DNA of 64,000 nucleotides from Siphonodentalium dalli (Eukaryota; Mollusca; Scaphopoda; Gadilida; Siphonodentaliidae): the NCBI GenBank assembly GCA_032622095.1, contig CP136067.1:128667990-128731989 (forward strand). The letters run 5' to 3'. Of this stretch, positions 21,336-32,800 are shown one piece after another. Below the pieces are notes generated by a model, which saw only the letters and a program-made list of their open reading frames with translations, was not told where the DNA came from and ran no database searches. The position numbers were made by a program, and so were the translations under genes. Position 1 is the first letter of the stretch, and each line of letters begins with the position of its first letter.

Positions 21336-21749
21336 AGGTACTCAATCCGATTAAGCACTCCTAAATTACTATTTCTTTGGCTTCAGGGGTAAAAAATATT
21401 TGATTCGAGTCGAGGAACCCACCCATCAAAGCTCAGAGTGATCATATTGATTTTTGAAGTTTGTCATTTCTCGAGATGTGTACTAATAATTGCACCAGGA
21501 ACACTTATTCAAACGGACGAAGATGGATAACTCTAAAATCAAGTGGTAATACTAACGCAATTTTGACCGAGACCATCCTTTTGACGGCGTGTTTCTGGGC
21601 CACAAACAATAGAAATAACAAAACATCAAAAATTGATATCTGATCACTCTGATCGTTCATGGGTAGGTTCCTCGACTCGAATCAAATAGTTTTTACCCCC
21701 GATGCCAAAGAAATAGTAAATTATGAGGGTCTGATCGGATTGAGTACCT
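21336..21749. mobile_element. Family T MITE, complete, TTAA target
   Basis: Perfect boundaries: TTAA 21332-21335, then AGGTACTCAATCCGATTAAG; right end CTGATCGGATTGAGTACCT, then TTAA 21750-21753. The two halves are inverted copies of about 150 bp (ATTACTATTTCTTTGGCTTC versus GCCAAAGAAATAGTAAAT). This copy defines the ends of the family; TTAA duplication fits piggyBac-type mobilisation. Confidence 0.85.
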
Positions 21750-21868
21750 TTAAGATGGTATGGGGAAGATCTAATCAAGCGATATCCATTTGAAATAACA
21801 ATTCACACATGCCAAAAGAATGTTTCTAATCATATGTAAGACTCTGATCATTTGATTGCTGGCGGCCG

Positions 21869-22378
21869 CAGGGTCCGCGCTGGACCGAAATTTACTTTTG
21901 CCAAATATTTATTTTTTTGCCAAACTATTTTAGCAATTGCCAAGTATCATTTTCTGCAACCCTAAGTCTTATGTTTCGATACTCTTTTGCACTGGTGGTT
22001 TTGGGGTGCTAACCCCGGGATGGTCGACACTCGCATTTTTGAACGACTTTTTATATCCATATAGCAAAGTAGTTAGTTGATAATTAATTATACTCGCATC
22101 TCTATTGTGATTTATCATACAACAATAAGCCAATCACCGAGCAATACACTTGCAGAAGGGTTTCTCCATCAGAAGGGCACAATCCCTTTCCCTAAACCTT
22201 ATAAAACACTAATATCATGATGTTGTAAGAGTTTCCTTAAATTACTGGTATTGATTGACCAATATTTTTTCAAATTGCTTGAGGAATTAAAAAGTGACTT
22301 GCCAAATGAAAATATTTTTTGCCAAATGTGAATTATTTTTGCCATTTGCAAATTTGGCAAGTGGCAGCGCGAACCCCA
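21869..22378. mobile_element. hAT-type MITE copy 1 (CAGGGTCC family)
   Basis: Starts CAGGGTCCGCGCTGGACC and ends CAAGTGGCAGCGCGAACCC. Subterminal TTTGCCAAAT repeats on both sides. About 80% alike to the copy at 51373-51990, which has a clear 8-bp duplication. Flanks TGGCGGCC / TGGCGGGG suggest a decayed duplication; a G12-14 run follows directly. Confidence 0.75.
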
Positions 22379-22539
22379 CTGGCGGGGGGGGGGGGGTATC
22401 TCTATTGCTCATATCACAAATAGGGTGGAACATATGGAACAATAACTTTATAAATATTACTATAAATCGATATCTCCTTCAGACACCAGAACATCTTTCG
22501 ATCTTCGGGGTCTATTCGGGTGAGCCAATATCGTGTGAT

Positions 22540-22985
22540 ATCAATTTTGAAGGGTATCGTATTTACGAACTAATAGAACATCTAGAAACAAAGACACATA
22601 AAACCTGCTTATAACCTACACATATCGTGTCATGTGACATTGTTTACACAATCGCTCATTGTTGTTTCCTGGTAGGCATTTAATAAACCAGATGGGGAAC
22701 CCAAAGGAACTATTTGTTCTGGTTATATCCGGGGAACCAGATAGAGAATCAAAGCAAGTCAAACGTTAGAAACAAGATTGGTTCCAGGTGGAACCAGAAT
22801 GTCTGTTCTCTACTTAACTTGGTTCTTTAATTTGGTTCATAATTTGGTTCTCCGAGGCACCTAAACATGTTAGGCTCTTCATTTGGTTCTTTATTTTGAT
22901 TCTTCGCGAAGAACCAAAACATGCTTGTTTGGTACTTAATTCGTTTGGTTCCCTACCGGGACAAGCCTGGGAACAAGATCTGTCA
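22540..22985. repeat. Dispersed repeat rich in GGTTC/GAACC, also at 40.96 kb
   Basis: Shares with 40958-41385 the order AAACAAAGACACATAAAAC, CATTTAATAAACCAGAT, GGAACCCAAAGGAACTATTT, TATCCGGGGAACCAGATA and ACTTAACTTGGTTCTTTAAT. Many inverted GGTTCTT / AAGAACC words. Function unknown. Confidence 0.65.
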
Positions 22986-23454
22986 TGGTCTGTTTTTGGG
23001 GTTGAAAATGGTCAATTTGAGTTAAAAAATGGGTAAAATTGAGCGTTTTGTATGTGCAAACCAAGGGGCATAACTCAATGACAAATTTTACAAAGAAGCT
23101 AAAGTACAGACACCTAAAATTTCTGTCGAAATTAAAACATGCTTGATGGGAACTATGCCAGAGATAATGGCTCAGCATTGATTTGAAGTACAGTACCCCG
23201 TCCCAGGTTGGCCAATATTACTGGAAATCGTGTATTGCTACCTAAATATACTCATTGACGAGTAGTTCCCTTATGTAATGGTCTGTTAATGAGTTCAATA
23301 TTTCCCACCAATAAATATGAATCATTCTGCTCTTGAAGTATCGGTTTTTCTGTCTGCCGTCTGCTTTTATAACCCGAATACCCCTCCAAATGAATAATAG
23401 ACCAATCAGATGTATGCTTTTATCACTGGTGAGAGAATCCATTCAGTACAGAAG
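22986..23454. other. Spacer between GST copies, no feature seen
   Basis: No exon or recognised repeat; T/A-rich unique-looking sequence. Confidence 0.4.
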
Positions 23455-23655
23455 GGGTTCACATATAATGTATCTATATATAGTGAGCGACTATACAGTC
23501 CATCGCATGCTGCCTCAGTTCGACTATATAGTCCATCGCATGCTGCCTCAGTCATATAATGCATATAATCTATCTATAGTGAGCTACCGTAGTCCACTAC
23601 ACACTGTCTCAGTCTATATAGTGAGCGACTGTAGTCCATCACATATTGCCTCAGG
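23455..23655 (-). repeat. Short tandem repeat at GST copy 2 stop codon
   Basis: Four to five units of GTCCATCGCATGCTGCCTCA plus TATATAGTGAGCGAC, more than beside copy 1. The stop codon TGA (23653-23651) is again inside a unit's CTCAG. Confidence 0.75.
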
Positions 23656-23836
23656 CCACTAACGTTTTCACTCTGTCCGCCACCCTTTGTTTGACGGCTG
23701 GTATTTCTGCTACAATTGATCTGTTCCTGGTTAACTTTGGGTATTTGTCTAGCATCTCGTCGTCTTTCGAAACAATGCTAGCTCCACTCTGAGCTAGCAA
23801 CAGGTAGTCGTAAGCTACGATATCAGCGATGGTTAG
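23651..23836 (-). CDS. GST copy 2 exon 5 with stop
   Basis: 186 nt from TCTTCGCAG to TGA. Starts LTIADIVAYDYLLLAQSGA, ends RVADRVKTLVA. Confidence 0.9.
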   Translation of the reverse strand, partial: LTIADIVAYDYLLLAQSGASIVSKDDEMLDKYPKLTRNRSIVAEIPAVKQRVADRVKTLVA

Positions 23837-26800
23837 CTGCGAAGAGAAATAACTCTATCCTAACACATGCAATCATGCAATAGCAAGCCTTAAATTCTTG
23901 TATTATAGATGAAAGAAGATTACATTTGCTGACAAAATACAGTTGTCATATAAAACTAATTTTAACAGTCAAGAAAACTTCATGGTAAAATATAAGTGGA
24001 ACAATAGAAAATGTATTGATTAATTAACATATAATTGAACGCCGATTCACTTGTTTGCGGAAAACTGCCGAACCATGCATACTGATCAGATTACACATTC
24101 TCGCGTTTTCAACCTGCATTGCACAAGGATTAGGAAATTGTGTTTATCATCCATGTTTGCGAAATGTGTATGCGTGATGGGGACAGGTGGGGGGATTTTA
24201 GATACGAGCTTGGAAGATTGGAAAATGAAACAAAATTTTGTTTCTAATATTTGGACACCGTGCATGATGGGCGAATTTCTACAAACTAGTAATTTTTCAT
24301 CCGTTGGAATCATCATCAAATTAGAGTTGACCAAAGTAAATTTGCAAAAGCTCAATACCGTGAGCTGAGTGGCCATACACCGATCATACCTTGTCGCCAA
24401 CCAAGTACCCAGATTCTCCACCGTATTGGCCCGCCATCTTTTCCAATGTTGCAAGCACTCGGGGAAGATAAGTTTCTCGGAAGTCACTTCGCATTTTGTC
24501 CTATAAAATATAGATTAACAAGTGGAATAAAATCAATCAATATAAACTCAATATTAGGAAGAGTCGAGTGAGATGCGAGAACACTCGCATTTTGGCAATT
24601 TTGAATACAACGCTAATATATAGACCAACCACGTCACATGGCGTGGCTACAGAATGCTGTTTTTCAGGATAACCAGACAATTTCCTCTTGAGTCGGAACT
24701 TCCTATCTGACACACCTGGGCTTACAACTCTTGGGAAATGTTAACCAAACACCCGCAATATTTGGTTCGAACTTTGACCGAAATCTTCCATGGATGAACA
24801 AGAGCTACGCTGTCTGGGCGTGGCAGAATACGCCTGGTGTGCTTTTATGAACCGTACACATTCCGAACAATCAAGTATTTAAACTTTTAAGTCGAAAAGA
24901 GTCGTAAGTCAGTAAATTATATTCTGAACGAACCCATAATCGAACTTGACCTGTATTTTGGACTGGAAAACTCACATACCAAATCATGTTCCGATAAAAT
25001 AACCCAACCTAAAGTTATCCGAAAACCTCAAATATTGAAAAAAATTCTAAAAAAATTCTAAGTCGAAAAGAGCCGTAACTGGCGTAAGTCAGTACAAAAT
25101 AATTGGAACGAACCGATAAATTCAAACTTGACCCGAATTTGGTCTGGAAAACTCACACACCAAATTTAGGGAGGGACATACGGACGGACACCCGGAGGGA
25201 CGGACCAATCACGTAATACGGCCGTTTTTTTCAAACGGGCGAATCAAAGTACACAGTTCACACAACCGAGGAACAGACGATATGTGAACACATGCGATAA
25301 TGGCAGTACTTACTATACGATCGGTGTTTTTTGCGTAGAACATAGCAGCTATATGGTCCAGTATATCGTGGAACGTCAGCACCATGACGTCAACGCGCAT
25401 GCGTTCTTGGTCGTTTGTGCCATCGAGAGCTGTGGTGCATGAAACATAACAGTTAGATTGGATTGCAAGAGATATATTATAACATGTAAGTTTACATACA
25501 TGGTTTTCACAGAAAATTACGGATGAAGATAGATAACTCTAAAATCAAGTCGCACGAAATAATCACAAACAATAAACAAATATAATACATTAATGCACAA
25601 AGTAATTGACCACTTAACCTCAGCAGAATTATGGGTAATTTTTCAGGATTTAGTCGGAAATATGGCTTGTTGCCATTCATCGGAAAGCTCTCACCGAGAG
25701 CTTTCCGATGAATGGCAATAAGCCATATTTCCGACTAAATCCTGAAAAATTACCCATAATTATATTGTGGTTAAGTGGTCAATTACTTTGAGCATTACTG
25801 TAAACATCATCACAAAAAGAATCAGATATACAGAAAAACAAGCACGCCTCAATTAAAGGTACTCAATGTGACCACTCAGAGAGATGCCAACGTGCGCAAA
25901 AATGTAATAAAAAATAATAAAAAAAATTATTTCACTGTATTTTACTTAATTTATTTAATTTAATTTAATTTAATGTTAGCAAAAAAAGACAATTACAATC
26001 TTCAATAATTTTATTGAGGGGATAACAGTGTGGTGTTTTGTGATTTCGGAAAGGTACATGGCGAATATACTGTGGCAAATTTAGTTAATGGACGACGGTG
26101 GAGCCGGAGCCCATTAACGAGTATTTGCCACAGTATATTCGCCATGTACCTTTCCGAAATCACAAAACACCACACTGTTATCCCCATTCTAATGCTCTTC
26201 GAACTTAAAAATGTTATTTAGACAAACAAATGGCTCGTAATTATCAACGAAATGTGCGGCCATAGAAAACACTCAGCCAATTCACGACTTTTTATTTTAA
26301 ATTTAATGCGCTAGATAAAATATAGTCCCCCAATTACCATAGTCTTGATTGACAGCCGTCTTGTTCCAATAGACGTCTGATAACAGCTGCGGCCATCTTA
26401 ATTTAAGATTAAGCTCCGCCCCTCGACATCTACCGGCGCTTTGTTGGGATGACATTAACTAACACGAACACTGACTTCCGGGTTGATAACACGTTTTTCG
26501 AAATATATAATTGAGCGTCTTACTGTATAGTATTATTCAATAAATTTGACAGTTTGTGCTATAATTCGTTAACAATTGCAACAACTTGCTCGTAAAAATT
26601 TAAAATGGTGAAGTTTGTTTACCACGTTGGATAGGTCAAGGGTCATTGGCGAAAGGTCGAGGTCACTAGCTGTTCCCTGACGCCTAAAGTGTATGCTTGG
26701 CGTCAGGTTAGCCCTGGTTACAATTACCATCGCTCTTATCGTTTAAAAATACTGATAAACATGAAAAATTGCCACCTCAAATAGAAATAAATATGCACAA

Positions 26801-29800
26801 CAATTAGTTTCTGCATGTACCTGATGTCTTTTTCAGATGTTTACCACTTACAAATTGCGGTTTTGATTTTACCGCGATCTTGAAGTTGAATTGAATCATC
26901 AAGTTACAGCAACAACAACATTTCTTTAAGTTAGTTATCAGAATCGAATAATTACAACAAAATAATGCTAACCACTCTCAACTATTGTATAAAATTTCCC
27001 AAAACGTTTTATTTAACAACATATTGTTCAACGAAATATGGCCGTATTATCACTTGATTATCACGAAATGTGACCGTATTATACCACTTGATTTTAAAGT
27101 TATCTATATTCATCCGCAATTTTGTCCGAGACCGCCGCCTTGGTGAATGTTTCCCAGGCCACAAGTAAGTACATATCTCGAGAAATAACAAACTTCAAAA
27201 ATCGATATCTGATCACTCTGAGCTATGATGGGTGGATTCCTCGACTCGAATCAAATATTTTTTACCCACGAAGCCAAAGAAATAGTAATTTGGAAGCATC
27301 GATCACGGATTATTATCATCATCGTCATCAATCTACAGGACAAGTCTTTTGACTTTTCGTTCCGGTAACAATTACATAATATTTAGTGACAATTTAATAA
27401 ATAGCAGCTCGTCTGATAACCAGCTAATTAAGAGTCTTCAAATTGATAATTCTTGCTGTGGAAGAACGAATCCAAATAAGTTTTAAATTCAGATAGATCA
27501 ACTGCCTCTGCTATCATATCTGGCAGGGAGTTCCAGTCGTTAATCACGCGTTGTGTGAATGAGAATTTCTTTATAGTTTTGTTCACATTCTGTTTCTGTA
27601 TTTTCAGTGAATGTCCTCGAGTTTTTGTATACAGCCCTCTTTGAAAAAATTATTATCTCTATCTATAAGTTGTAATGCCATATGATTAATGTGTATATAT
27701 ACCCCATTACCCCAATCAAATCACCTCTGAACCTGCGATATTTGAGGCTCATAAGATTGAGTTTAACTAACCGTTCTCTGTATGATAATTGTTTAAACTG
27801 TGGTACCATCTTCGTCGCTTTCCGTTGAACCTAATCTCCAATTTATCGATCTGATATTACAAATGTGGACACCACACTGTATGGCAGTACTCCAAAATAG
27901 GTCTGACCATGCTGACACATATAGTAATCGAAACGTTTCTGGATCAGATAGTTTAATGTTCTGTTAATGGTGCCTATTATGCAATAGGCTTTATTACAAG
28001 CTGTGTTGATATGAACATGAAATTGCCGTCGATTATTACTCCCAAGTCTCTTCCGGCATTGCTGATCAGTATAGGAGATTAATCGGGCGTGTCAGACATG
28101 CAGTAACTTACTTTAGGGTTGTTGTGTCCGCAATGAACAACATGTATCTTTGATGTGTTGAAAGATAACTGCCACTACATAGACCACATACATACTGCAT
28201 CGATATCGCTTTGTATGTTGTCAAATATCGGGTTATATATACCAATATTTTGTGTGCCATCCGCGATCATTTCACACATAGAATTTACCATTTCCGGTAG
28301 GTCCTTTATCAAAACATGGAAGAGAATTTGCCCAAGAACTTACCCTTGTGGAACTCCATTGTAAACTAATTTCCAGTCAGAAACCTCTTGACCAACACGA
28401 ACTCTTTGCTTTCGTCCAGAGAGAAATGCATCGACCCAGTCCCGAATTTCGTTTTGTGTGCCATCGGCTTCGAGTTTCGCGAGAAGACGTTTGTGGGGGA
28501 CTGTATCGAAGGCCTTCCTAAAGTTCAGGTAAATAGCATCCTTCGGTTGGTCGTTGTCTAATTCCGTTGTCACGAGTGAAATATATTCAACAAGTTGTGT
28601 TGGACATGATAGCTTGCTACGGAATCCATGTTGTCTGTTTGAGAAGAGGTTATATTCTTCCATATGTTTGGTAATTGCTTCAGATATAAATGATTCAATG
28701 ACTTTGCACAGGATACACGTGAAGCTAACAGGTCTACAATTACTTGGGTTTGATGGAGTTCCCTTTTTAAGCTTGTTACATCAGCATTTTTCCAAACGTC
28801 GGGGATGAATCCTTCTGAAATGTATCTGTTGAGGAGGATACATAGGGGTGTGCTTAATTCCGTTGCTGTTTCCTTTAAGAGTCGAGCCGGGATGTTATCC
28901 GGTCCAGAACTTTTATTTGCATTCAATGAGCGTAATTTATTTTCTACTGCAACCGGTGTAACTTGCATGTTGACAAATAATCCATATGTATGAATGGCTG
29001 GCATTGATGGCATTTTGTCCGATTTTTCTTTGCTGAACACTGATGCAAAGAATCGATTTAGAAGCTCGGCTTGTCCATGATCGTCTGTCGTTAGTTGGGA
29101 ATTTTCACTTTATTTTAAATCGCTTATTCCGCTTATTCCCTTCTTCCCTTTGTTTTGCTCTGGACATATTTCCAAAACGCTTTTGGATTTTTCTTACATT
29201 CTGAAGATAATTTCTTTTCGAATGATCGCTTGGCTTCTTTGATTCGAGCGTTTGCTAGTTCTCTCAGCTGTTTGTATTATTTGCAAACGTTACCGTTCAG
29301 AGTTAATTGAGTGGTATTTCTTGTAAGCCCTCCTGCTTATTCATCCACATGTTCCGCTGTTTCTTTTGCTTGTTTGTAGACATGGGAATGTGTTTACGTT
29401 TAAGTTCTTCAAGTTTATCATAGAACATTTTCCAAGCATTTCTTATGTTGGTCTGCATATTCTAGTTCTTTTTTGATACTCTGATTGTCTCCCTTATTGA
29501 ATTGGTATGACTTCACTGGAGTGGCTTTAGATGTGGATATTATGTTTGTATCCAGAATTATTTCCAACATGTCGTGATCACTTTTACCTAGAGGAGAGTT
29601 ATGTTGTATTTCAAATATTATATCAGGATTGTTTGTTATCACCAGATCGAGAATGTTGGGTGTTTGGTCGTTCCTGTGCCGTGTCGGTTCAGATATTAGT
29701 TTATGTAATAAGGTACCACTGTCGAGTCCCTTGACAAAGTCCAGTGCTGTTTCATCGGATGCTAGACCAGATTCCCACGATATACTGTTGTATATGAAAT

Positions 29801-32800
29801 ATTGTAGATGTGTTTTGCATGTTACGCATTAATTTGTGTCTTTGCAATAAAGCATTCACATTCGGAAGTTGAAATCTCCCAGTATGAGTATGTCCACTCT
29901 CACCTTATTAAGTCCATCGAGTAATTGTATGAGGATTTCATTGTTTGCCGTCTCTGATGTAGGACTCCTATACATGTATATGCATCCAATGAGAACTGTT
30001 TCGTTTCGAATTGTCCATGAACACCAGACGGATTCGCAGAATTCTATTTCGTTCATCCGCTCACATTCTTGAGCTCTTATAGTGATATGTGTGTGTATAT
30101 TAGAACGCCCCTTTTGGGATTAGCCCCCTGGTTTTGGGATTAGCTCCCCTGGAACAGACCGTAGTTTGGGATTAGCCGCCTGGAACAGACCGTAGTTTGG
30201 GATTAGCCGCCTGGAACAGACCGTAGTTTGGGATTAGCTCCCCTGGAACAGACCGTAGTTTGGGATTAGCCGCCTGGAACAGACCGTAGTTTGGGATTAG
30301 CCGCCTGGAACAGACCGTAGTTTGGGATTAGCCGCCTGGAACAGACCGTAGTTTGGGATTAGCAGCCTGGAACAGACCGTAGTTTGGGATTAGCCGCCTG
30401 GAACAGACCGTAGTTTGGGATTAGCCCCCTGGTTTTGGGATTAGCTCCCCTGGAACAGACCGTAGTTTGGGATTAGCCGCCTGGAACAGACCGTAGTTTG
30501 GGATTAGCCGCCTGGAACAGACCGTAGTTTGGGATTAGCCGCCTGGAACAGACCGTAGTTTGGGATTAGCTCCCCTGGAACAGACCGTAGTTTGGGATTA
30601 GCCGCCTGGAACAGACCGTAGTTTGGGATTAGCCGCCTGGAACAGACCGTAGTTTGGGATTAGCCCCCTGGAACAGACCGTAGTTTGGGATTAGCCGCCT
30701 GGAACAGACCGTAGTTTGGGATTAGCCCCCTGGAACAGACCGTAGTTTGGGATTAGCCCCCTGGAACAGACCGTAGTTTGGGATTAGCCCCCTGGAACAG
30801 ACCGTAGTTTGGGATTAGCCGCCTGGAACAGACCGTAGTTTGGGATTAGCCGCCTGGAACAGACCGTAGTTTGGGATTAGCTCCCCTGGAACAGACCGTA
30901 GTTTGGGATTAGCCGCCTGGAACAGACCGTAGTTTGGGATTAGCCGCCTGGAACAGACCGTAGTTTGGGATTAGCCCCCTGGTTTTGGGATTAGCTCCCC
31001 TGGAACAGACCGTAGTTTGGGATTAGCCGCCTGGGACAGACCGTAGTTTGGGATTAGCCGTCTGGAACAGACCGTAGTTTGGGATTAGCTCCCCTGGAAC
31101 AGACCGTAGTTTGGGATTAGCCGCCTGGAACAGACCGTAGTTTGGGATTAGCCGCCTGGAACAGACCGTAGTTTGGGATTAGCCGCCTGGAACAGACCGT
31201 AGTTTGGGATTAGCCCCCTGGAACAGACCGTAGTTTGGGATTAGCCGCCTGGAACAGACCGTAGTTTGGGATTAGCCGCCTGGAACAGACCGTAGTTTGG
31301 GATTAGCCCCCTGGAACAAACCGTAGTTTGGGATTAGCCCCCTGGAACAAACCGTAGTTTGGGATTAGCCCCCTGGAACAGACCGTAGTTTGGGATTAGC
31401 CCCCTGGAACAGACCGTAGTTTGGGATTAGCCGCCTGGAACAGACCGTAGTTTTTGGGATTAGCTCCCCTGGTTTTGGGATTAGCTCCCCTGGAACAGAC
31501 CGTAGTTTGGGATTAGCTCCCCTGGAACAGACCGTAGTTTGGGATTAGCCCCCTGGAACAGACCGTAGTTTGGGATTAGCCCCTGGAACAGACCGTAGTT
31601 TGGGATTAGCCCCCTGGAACAGACCGTAGTTTGGGATTAGCCCCCTGGAACAGACCGTAGTTTGGGATTAGCCCCCTGGAACAGACCGTAGTTTGGGATT
31701 AGCCGCCTGGAACAGATCGTAGTTTGGGATTAGTCCCCTGGAACAGACCGTAGTTTGGGATTAGCCGCCTGGAACAGATCGTAGTTTGGGATTAGCCCCC
31801 TGGAACAGACCGTAGTTTGGGATTAGCTCCCCTGGAACAGATCGTAGTTTGGGATTAGCCGCCTGGAACAGACCGTAGTTTGGTATTAGCCGCCTGGAAC
31901 AGACCGTAGTTTGGGATTAGCTCCCCTGGAACAGACCGTAGTTTGGGATTAGCCCCCTGGTTTTGGGATTAGCCCCCTGGTTTTGGGATTAGCCCCCTGG
32001 TTTTGGGATTAGCCCCCTGGTTTTGGGATTAGCCCCCTGGAACAGACCGTAGTTTTTCAATTGCAGTTCACTGGGTGAAATTTGATATTTGAAATTTTTC
32101 GGGAAAGTTTCTGTGATACATATCAGAGCAGGGACTTTAAAAGCTATAATTATGTTCAATTCATCCCCTTTATTCATGAAGTTGTCAGCATTACAGGTTA
32201 CGGTGAAGTAATTATTTCCCATAGGCCTCAGTGTTAACATATAATGGCCTGCAGCCCTGACTATCCACGAATTGTATTAAATGAGTACATGATCACCAGG
32301 ATTGGCATCTGCGCAAAGTTTCTGCATGAAACAAATCATATCGTCGAGCATGAAATGTACCTTTAAATTTGGGATTTATAATCTAGAGTCAGAATTGCAT
32401 GAAAAAAATATTGACATTTTTTACCTCCCACCAAAAAAATTCAATCCAGGAACCACGTGCTTTGCAATGTACCAATGTTTTGTTTGGAGTCTGAAATTTC
32501 AAGAAGAGTGATTTCATGTATTTTATATGTTTAAATATCGAAACTACTACTGACCAACCAGAGCCCAGAATTGTTTTAATTCTCTCCTGTGGCTTCTTTG
32601 ATTCGAGCGTTTGCTAGTTCTCTCAGCTGTTTGTATTATTTGCAAACGTTACCGTTCAGAGTTAATTGAGTGGTATTTCTTGTAAGCCCTCCTGCTTATT
32701 CATCCACATGTTCCGCTGTTTCTTTTGCTTGTTTGTAGACATGGGAATGTGTTTACGTTTAAGTTCTTCAAGTTTATCATAGAACATTTTCCAAGCATTT

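Larger units (their letters stand above)
29231..32589 (-). repeat. 3.36-kb tandem unit, copy 1 of 3
   Basis: Runs from TGGCTTCTTTGATTCGAGCG (LINE linker region) to TTTTAATTCTCTCCTG (LINE 5' leader). Contains the endonuclease, split by the 31-bp array. This copy is still joined to the rest of the LINE on its left. Confidence 0.95.

Noticed and set aside
28554..28993. Plus-strand ORFs of 84 and 62 codons
   Set aside because: They are antisense shadows of the LINE reverse transcriptase.
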